From an uncultured Opitutia bacterium (GTDB lineage: Bacteria; Verrucomicrobiota; Verrucomicrobiia; Opitutales; UBA953), in the NCBI GenBank assembly GCA_903829855.1, contig CAIKRN010000172.1, positions 1 to 20,785 on the forward strand: 20,785 bases of DNA, in the 5' to 3' direction. Of this stretch, positions 16,230-20,785 are shown one piece after another. The stretch's first letter is position 1. Each line of letters begins with the position of its first letter. The notes beneath the pieces were generated by a model that ran no database searches, was not told the DNA's origin, and saw only the letters and a program-made list of their open reading frames with translations. The position numbers and the translations under genes were made by a program.

Positions 16230-17618
16230 ATGCCCACCCGGGACACCCTTCGTCACAAACTCCTCGATACTCCTCTGTTCGCAGAGAAGATCTGGAAGCT
16301 TTCGCCGGAACCATGGCCCATCACCGAGGCGCAGCTTCGCGACCTCAAGCGCATCGGTGCCGCCTGCCTGAGTTACCATCGCGCCCTAGAGCGACTCTAC
16401 GTCCGTTCTTTCACGGGAAAGAAAATCCTCCGCAATCGTGAGGTCTACGCACCCTGGGTCGCCGAATATTTAGACCGGTATAAGCCTGCCGGTCTTATTG
16501 CCCACGGCCGCCATCGGGCCGTCAAAGGACAGTGCCCTGTCGTGCTTCGCCCCGACCTTTTGATTACCGAGAACGGTTTCACGATGACCGAGCTGGATAG
16601 CGTTCCGGGAGGCGTCGGTCTGACGGCTTATCTTAATGAAGTCTACGCCGAGGATTTCCCCGGCGTCATTGGCTCATCCGCCATGCCTGAAAGGTTCATG
16701 GCTTCCCTCGCCCGCCTGACCCCCAAGGAAAAGTTCCCCTTAGTGGCGATTGTCGTCAGCGACGAGGCCGCGACCTATCGACCCGAATTTGAATGGCTGG
16801 GAGAGAAGCTGCGCTCGCTCGGCCATGATGTGCACGTCATCACCCCTGCGCAGATCATGCAGATGAGCGATGGCTCTTATATCCCCGTCGATGGGGCGCC
16901 GCGCCGGGTCGATATCCTCTATCGTTTCTTTGAGCTCTTCGACCTCGCCAATGTAAAGGGGGCCGACGGCATCTTTAATGCAGTCGAAGCCGGCTCGCTC
17001 ACCCTGACGCCACCGATGAAAGCTTTTCAGGAAGAAAAGCTTGGCCTCGCGCTGCTCCATCATCCCCAGCTCGCGGAGTTCTGGAAAGAAAACCTGCCCG
17101 AAGATCATCACGAAGCTTTGTTCCGGATCGTCCCGCAGACGTGGATTATGGAGAAGACCGTGCTTCCGCCGACCGCTGTCCTGCACGCACCGGGTGTGTC
17201 CGGTCGTCCGATTCGCGAATGGACGGAACTGGCCGAAGCCTCGCAGAAGGAACGACATTTAATTATCAAGGCCAGCGGTTTCCATGAGACCGCCTGGGGG
17301 GCGCGTAGCGTGACGCTGGGGAGCGATGTCTCGCGTGACGAATGGTTGGAGGCGATTGAGAACGCCCTTAATCCTGAGAACGAGACCTTCCATGTGATGC
17401 AGCAGTATCACAAGCCGTCGCGGTTAACCCACCCGGTCTACGCGGATGATGGGTCAATTGTCCCGGCCGATGGTCGCGTTCGTCTTTGCCCCTATTTCTT
17501 CGTGAACGGCGACATCGTCGAGATTTCTGGGATTCTTTCGACGTTCTGCCCCGCGGATAAGAAGATTATCCACGGGATGAGCGACGCCGCGTTATTGCCC
17601 TGCCATCTGGTCCCCTGA
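16230..17618 (+). CDS. GspS-like circularly permuted ATP-grasp protein (putative ligase)
   Basis: This 462-residue soluble protein is not a named enzyme, but its motif order resembles glutathionylspermidine synthetase and related circularly permuted ATP-grasp proteins. Arg107-Pro-Asp109 and, 12 residues later, Glu121-Leu-Asp123 (ELDSVPGGVG) fit the R-x-D and E-x-N residues of E. coli GspS as I remember them, with Asp instead of Asn. A VDILYRFFELFD segment (227-238) and a PPMKAFQEEK segment (261-270) follow, as in this superfamily. Two lysines, Lys309 (IMEKT) and Lys347 (LIIKASG), are spaced like the two ATP-binding lysines, and HVMQQYHKP (388-396) would be the adenine-binding hinge. The expected activity is ATP-dependent joining of a carboxylate to an amine; the substrates are unknown. 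It lies between prfB and the DsbD-like gene in one transcription unit. Confidence 0.6.
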   Translation: MPTRDTLRHKLLDTPLFAEKIWKLSPEPWPITEAQLRDLKRIGAACLSYHRALERLYVRSFTGKKILRNREVYAPWVAEYLDRYKPAGLIAHGRHRAVKGQCPVVLRPDLLITENGFTMTELDSVPGGVGLTAYLNEVYAEDFPGVIGSSAMPERFMASLARLTPKEKFPLVAIVVSDEAATYRPEFEWLGEKLRSLGHDVHVITPAQIMQMSDGSYIPVDGAPRRVDILYRFFELFDLANVKGADGIFNAVEAGSLTLTPPMKAFQEEKLGLALLHHPQLAEFWKENLPEDHHEALFRIVPQTWIMEKTVLPPTAVLHAPGVSGRPIREWTELAEASQKERHLIIKASGFHETAWGARSVTLGSDVSRDEWLEAIENALNPENETFHVMQQYHKPSRLTHPVYADDGSIVPADGRVRLCPYFFVNGDIVEISGILSTFCPADKKIIHGMSDAALLPCHLVP

Positions 17619-17667
17619 GCTGTTGCCTCGCCTTGCTTCCGCGCGGTTAAGCGTCCAAAGTGGGTCC

Positions 17668-19707
17668 ATGCGACTCCTCGCCCTCGGCTTGCTCACGCTC
17701 ACGACCATGGTCGTCGACCTGGCGGCCGCTGCCCGGACCAAGGTCGACCTGGTCAATCTCACGCCCGAAATTCGCCCCGGCGAAAAAGCCCTCATCGCCC
17801 TGCGCTACCGCTGCGATCCCCATTTCCATATTTACTGGAAGAATCCCGGCGATGCCGGTGCTTCCCCGACGATGGAGTGGACGGACAAAGCTGGTACCAA
17901 GATGAGTGATTTCATCTGGCCGGGACCGCAATTTCTTGATCAAGCCGGCGTTTCTAATTTCGTTTATGAAGCCGAGACTTTGATTCTCATCGAAGTCGCC
18001 ATCCCGGCCGATAAGACCGGCACATTCACACTCAAGGGCAAGGCGGAATGGCTCGAGTGCGACGACAAGGGCTGCTGGCCGCATGATGCTTTGGTGGAGC
18101 TTGCTTTGAAAGTCGGCCCAGGTAACCCGGCCCAGAAATATGAGGCTAAACTTTACCCTGCCCTGCGTCCGGCACTCACGACGAATGGCGCTAGCGATGG
18201 GAAATTCCTCACGGTAGAACTTCCCGCTGGGCGCAAGTTGTCCGCGATGTGGTTCCCCGAGCGTAACTTCATTACCCCCAATGCGACCATCAAGCAGAAG
18301 GTCGTGGACGGGAAGATGACCTTTGAACTCAAGGAGGCGACGGAGACCTTGATTGCAGGCCCTGTCCGCTTCACCACGCGCTCGGAGGACGGAGGTTTCG
18401 TCGATATCAACGTCAAGTTAGAGGGTTCGACTCCGAAGGGTGCATCGAGTGGCAGTGCCGACGTGCATAAAGGTGCCACGGGAGATTGGCTGCCTTGGTC
18501 CCCAGAAGCCCAAGCCGCCGCTTTAGCTGACGGGAAGATCGTCTACGTTGATTTTACGGCCCGCTGGTGTGCCACTTGCCAGGTTAACAAGCGGGTCTAC
18601 ACCCAGGAGGACGTGATCAAAGCCTTTGCCACCAAGGACATCGTCCGTCTCAAGGCTGACTGGACCAAAAAGGATGACATTATCGCGAAGGAGCTCCTAA
18701 AGTACGGGCGGACGGGGATTCCGCTGAATGTCATCCTGCGCACGGGTCAGGCACCGGCGATTCTTTCGGAAGCTCTCACGGGTACAGAAGTGGTTGAAGC
18801 CTTGAATGCCGTTTCGGCAGGTAAGCCCTATCAAGTGTCGACGACGAGCCACTCTTTCTGGTCCTGGCTGCTCTTGGCTTTCGGCGGCGGCGTCCTTTTG
18901 AATCTGATGCCGTGTGTGTTTCCCATGATTGGGCTCAAGGTTTTGGGCTTCGCCCGTGAGGCCGGTTCGAGCCGTCGCACCGTTGTCTTGCATGGTGTCC
19001 TCTATTCGCTCGGGGTCATCTTTAGTTTCTTGGCTCTCGCGGCCTTGATTATCGCCCTGAAGTCGGGAGGAAGTTCGGTCGGTTGGGGCTTTCAGATGCA
19101 ATCCCCAGGCTTTGTGCTCGGTACCTGTGTCCTCATGATTGTGCTGGGGCTTAGCCTCGCGGGAGTTTTTGAAATTGGCACGGGTCTCGCAGGCACCGCA
19201 GCTGAAGCGGATGATAAAGGGGGTTCGTGGGGAGCCTTCTTCTCGGGCGTGCTCGCCACCGCGGTGGCGACGCCGTGCACGGCTCCGGGTCTAGGCGCCG
19301 CCTTGGGGTTTGCTTTAGATAAGGACCGCAGCACCCCGGCAACGTTACTCTTCTTCGCCGTGATCGGCCTCGGGATGGCTCTGCCCTATCTCTTCCTTTC
19401 GGTCTTCCCCAAGCTTGCGGCCCTGTTGCCGAAGCCTGGCGAATGGATGGAAACCCTGAAGCAGGCGATGGCCTTCCCCTTGTTTGCCTACGCCCTTTAT
19501 TTGCTCTGGGTACTCAACGCCCTCGTGGATGACGCCGCGTGGGTACGAGACGCTTCACTCGGTATGGCCGTTTTAGCTACGGCTTGCTGGGTCTGGGGAC
19601 GCTGGGGTGCGCCGCATCGCACGGATCGTGAACGGCTCTATGGTAAAGGTGCTGCCGTTGTAATGTTCGTTGGTACGCTTGGGTACCTGTACGCTGGATT
19701 AAACTGA
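17668..19707 (+). CDS. DsbD-like thiol:disulfide interchange protein with permuted domain order
   Basis: I chose the ATG at 17668 (679 residues) because it begins directly with a signal peptide (about 1-21); an upstream in-frame TTG at 17623 would add an unlikely leader. Residues about 25-190 form the periplasmic N-terminal DsbD-like domain with Cys131 and Cys136 (LECDDKGCWP). A thioredoxin-like domain follows at about 270-385 with the active site Cys301-Ala-Thr-Cys304 (ARWCATCQVN) and a cis-Pro region (TGIPLNV). The membrane domain (about 395-679, eight predicted spans) carries the redox cysteines Cys416 (LMPCVFP) and Cys537 (ATPCTAPG), 121 apart as in E. coli DsbD. DsbD passes electrons from cytoplasmic thioredoxin to periplasmic disulfides. 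All three redox centres are present, but the thioredoxin domain lies before rather than after the membrane domain. A strong terminator follows. Confidence 0.88.
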   Translation: MRLLALGLLTLTTMVVDLAAAARTKVDLVNLTPEIRPGEKALIALRYRCDPHFHIYWKNPGDAGASPTMEWTDKAGTKMSDFIWPGPQFLDQAGVSNFVYEAETLILIEVAIPADKTGTFTLKGKAEWLECDDKGCWPHDALVELALKVGPGNPAQKYEAKLYPALRPALTTNGASDGKFLTVELPAGRKLSAMWFPERNFITPNATIKQKVVDGKMTFELKEATETLIAGPVRFTTRSEDGGFVDINVKLEGSTPKGASSGSADVHKGATGDWLPWSPEAQAAALADGKIVYVDFTARWCATCQVNKRVYTQEDVIKAFATKDIVRLKADWTKKDDIIAKELLKYGRTGIPLNVILRTGQAPAILSEALTGTEVVEALNAVSAGKPYQVSTTSHSFWSWLLLAFGGGVLLNLMPCVFPMIGLKVLGFAREAGSSRRTVVLHGVLYSLGVIFSFLALAALIIALKSGGSSVGWGFQMQSPGFVLGTCVLMIVLGLSLAGVFEIGTGLAGTAAEADDKGGSWGAFFSGVLATAVATPCTAPGLGAALGFALDKDRSTPATLLFFAVIGLGMALPYLFLSVFPKLAALLPKPGEWMETLKQAMAFPLFAYALYLLWVLNALVDDAAWVRDASLGMAVLATACWVWGRWGAPHRTDRERLYGKGAAVVMFVGTLGYLYAGLN

Positions 19708-19726
19708 GGCGAGAAAATGGGGGCAC

Positions 19727-19754
19727 AAAAAAGGCCCGCGGTGCGGGCCTTTTT
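19727..19754. terminator. Bidirectional intrinsic terminator
   Basis: A perfect 7-base GC stem, GGCCCGC (19733-19739) and GCGGGCC (19743-19749), closes a three-base loop. It is flanked by six A (19727-19732) and five T (19750-19754), giving a U-tract on either strand. It sits between the convergent DsbD-like and Pal-like genes and would end transcription of both. Confidence 0.92.
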
Positions 19755-19774
19755 ATAATCCAAAGCGAAACGCT

Positions 19775-20398
19775 TTAGAGGGCAGACTTCGGCGCCGGGG
19801 CGTCGGAGGAAGCTGCTGGAGCAGCCCGCGTGGCACCAGCCTTAGGAGCGGCGGCCTTGCTGGCACCTGAAGTGATCGGTCCAGCGTAGTTCACGTCGAC
19901 GACAATCGCCTTGCGGTCCTTGGCACCGGACTGACGACCAGCGGCAGACTTATCAGCTTGCTGGGATCCGAGAGCCATCACTTCGGAGTTAGCTTGGTTA
20001 CAGCCGGACTTCACGAGATAGTCGCGAGCAGATTGCGCACGACGATCAGACAGGCCGAGATTGTATTCATCGGTGCCAAAGTGGTCAGTGTAACCAGCGA
20101 TGATAATCTTCGTGCCCTTGGCCTTACCGGCGATGCCATCGAGCTTTGAGCGCTCCTTGGATTCGACAGTGTACTTGTCGAAGTCGAAGTAGATGGTAGC
20201 GAGAATTGCTTCCGGGGGAATGTTGCCCGAGCGAATGGCGTCGGCCATCTTGTCGAAACCAGAAGGGCGACCATCCAATGAGTCGGCGCCGCCGCTCACA
20301 TTGTTGCCTGCGTTAGGGTTGAAGTCGGACGGCATCCGGGAGGGGCCGCAACCGACGAGGAGGGCGGATAGTGCAAGGAGAAGAGAGAGGCGCTTCAT
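19775..20398 (-). CDS. Pal-like OmpA-family lipoprotein
   Basis: This 207-residue outer-membrane lipoprotein has a signal with lipobox LLVGC (lipidated Cys17). After a low-complexity linker (about 18-60), an OmpA C-like domain (about 66-170) carries the peptidoglycan-binding signatures: YFDFDKYTV, AGYTDHFGTDEYN with Asp105, and LSDRRAQSARDYLV with Arg120. Such proteins bind diaminopimelate in peptidoglycan and tether the outer membrane. The protein differs from classical Pal in having a tail of about 35-40 residues rich in Ala, Pro, Lys and Ser. No tolQRAB genes are nearby. A weak promoter candidate is TTGCCG, then 17 bases, then TTAATT on the minus strand (about 20436-20408). The product may be Pal itself or a related OmpA lipoprotein. 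Confidence 0.82.
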   Translation of the reverse strand: MKRLSLLLALSALLVGCGPSRMPSDFNPNAGNNVSGGADSLDGRPSGFDKMADAIRSGNIPPEAILATIYFDFDKYTVESKERSKLDGIAGKAKGTKIIIAGYTDHFGTDEYNLGLSDRRAQSARDYLVKSGCNQANSEVMALGSQQADKSAAGRQSGAKDRKAIVVDVNYAGPITSGASKAAAPKAGATRAAPAASSDAPAPKSAL

Positions 20399-20444
20399 GG
20401 CTGGCGGGAATTAAGAAGGGGGTCGCGGAGTCGGCAAGCCTTGT

Positions 20445-20460
20445 CTCGTTCAGTAACGAG
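20445..20460. repeat. Short inverted repeat at the end of the rhodanese gene
   Basis: CTCGTT (20445-20450) and AACGAG (20455-20460) form a perfect six-base stem with a four-base loop that contains the rhodanese stop codon. No T-run follows on the minus strand, so if it acts as a terminator it is weak; an mRNA-end stabiliser between rhodanese and the Pal-like gene is equally possible. Confidence 0.4.
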
Positions 20461-20779
20461 GTACCTTTAGGTCGATTTGGAGGGACCAAGCGTCGATGCC
20501 ACCCTTCACATTGCTGACCTGGGTATACCCTTTTGACCGCAGGAAATGGGTAACTTTCATGCTCCGTCCGCCGTGATGGCAGTGAATAAGTACGGGGACG
20601 TTTTGGGGGATTTCGGCCAGGCGGGCCGGGATGATGTTCATCGGGATTAGTTTGGCTCCCTCGATGCGGCAGACCGCATGTTCATCGGCTTCACGGACAT
20701 CAATCAAAAGGGGTGGCGTGGCCGAGGAGAGCTGACGGCTGGCCTCTTCGACGGTGATTTCAATGGGGTGATCGGTCAT
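20450..20779 (-). CDS. Single-domain rhodanese-like protein
   Basis: This 109-residue cytoplasmic protein is one rhodanese domain. LLIDVREADEHAVCRIEGA is the conserved first half, and the active-site loop CHHGGRSM (with the sulfur-accepting Cys in the LIHCHHGGRS context) follows, then the GGIDAW segment. It resembles GlpE/PspE-size sulfurtransferases, which carry persulfide sulfur from thiosulfate or a protein donor. The loop is six residues after the Cys, as in sulfurtransferases rather than Cdc25-like phosphatases. The physiological acceptor is not indicated. The start is six bases from the window edge, so its upstream region cannot be judged. Confidence 0.85.
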   Translation of the reverse strand: MTDHPIEITVEEASRQLSSATPPLLIDVREADEHAVCRIEGAKLIPMNIIPARLAEIPQNVPVLIHCHHGGRSMKVTHFLRSKGYTQVSNVKGGIDAWSLQIDLKVPRY

Positions 20780-20785
20780 GGGAGG

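Noticed and set aside
15373..16314. A 313-codon open frame antisense to prfB.
   Set aside because: It lies opposite the highly conserved RF2 catalytic region; its openness follows from the codon pattern of prfB and its translation has no recognisable domain.
1..20785. Searched for defence systems, toxin-antitoxin pairs, CRISPR repeats, transposases, integrases, tRNA genes and phage genes.
   Set aside because: Nothing supports any of them; all long frames are explained by housekeeping or envelope genes, and base use looks uniform along the window.

Overview
The window is a gene-dense chromosomal segment with moderately high GC. It has 19 protein-coding genes, one clear intrinsic terminator and no intergenic gap longer than about 240 bases. 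I see no rRNA, tRNA, CRISPR array, insertion sequence, integrase or phage gene. The organism is a diderm (Gram-negative-type) bacterium: there is an LpxR-like outer-membrane lipid A deacylase, an Mla-type phospholipid transport system, a Pal-like OmpA lipoprotein, a DsbD-like thiol reductase and several signal peptides. The gene repertoire (DUF5069, NahK-like kinase plus epimerase, STAS-fused MlaE, release factor 2 without a frameshift site) and the general lack of strong Shine-Dalgarno sites suggest the PVC group, most likely Verrucomicrobiota of the Opitutae type. That assignment is inference; no phylogenetic marker RNA is present.

Layout. (1) 1-1700, plus strand: the 3' part of a NahK-like sugar kinase, overlapping by 4 bases an NAD-dependent sugar-nucleotide epimerase; together they look like a hexosamine or hexose salvage and activation pair. 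(2) 5312-1690, minus strand: a tightly packed run of four genes, LpxR-like lipid A deacylase, Ppx/GppA phosphatase, an SCO1/SenC copper protein with an N-terminal CusF-like region, and a secreted protein with two HxHP modules. The last two look like a copper-handling pair. (3) 5404-12280, plus strand: eight genes in a probable operon, MlaE (with N-terminal STAS domain), MlaF, MlaD, a PqiC-like lipoprotein, a DUF5069 protein, a degenerate SpoU-type RNA methyltransferase, an unrecognised helical protein, and an AmpG-like MFS permease. Five junctions are overlaps of 4 bases or near-abutting. (4) 14833-12281, minus strand: a double-length M16 peptidase, abutting the previous gene stop-to-stop. (5) 15070-19707, plus strand: prfB (RF2), a GspS-like circularly permuted ATP-grasp protein, and a DsbD-like protein whose thioredoxin domain lies before the membrane domain; this ends at a strong bidirectional terminator. 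(6) 20779-19775, minus strand: a single-domain rhodanese and a Pal-like lipoprotein.

Much of the window concerns the cell envelope: lipid A trimming, phospholipid transport, muropeptide-type uptake, outer membrane-peptidoglycan tethering and periplasmic thiol or copper chemistry. I do not see a clear, new multi-gene system. The most interesting points are individual: the permuted DsbD, the SpoU protein with lost cofactor motifs, the orphan ATP-grasp protein, the LpxR/Mla divergent pairing and the two-gene copper cassette.
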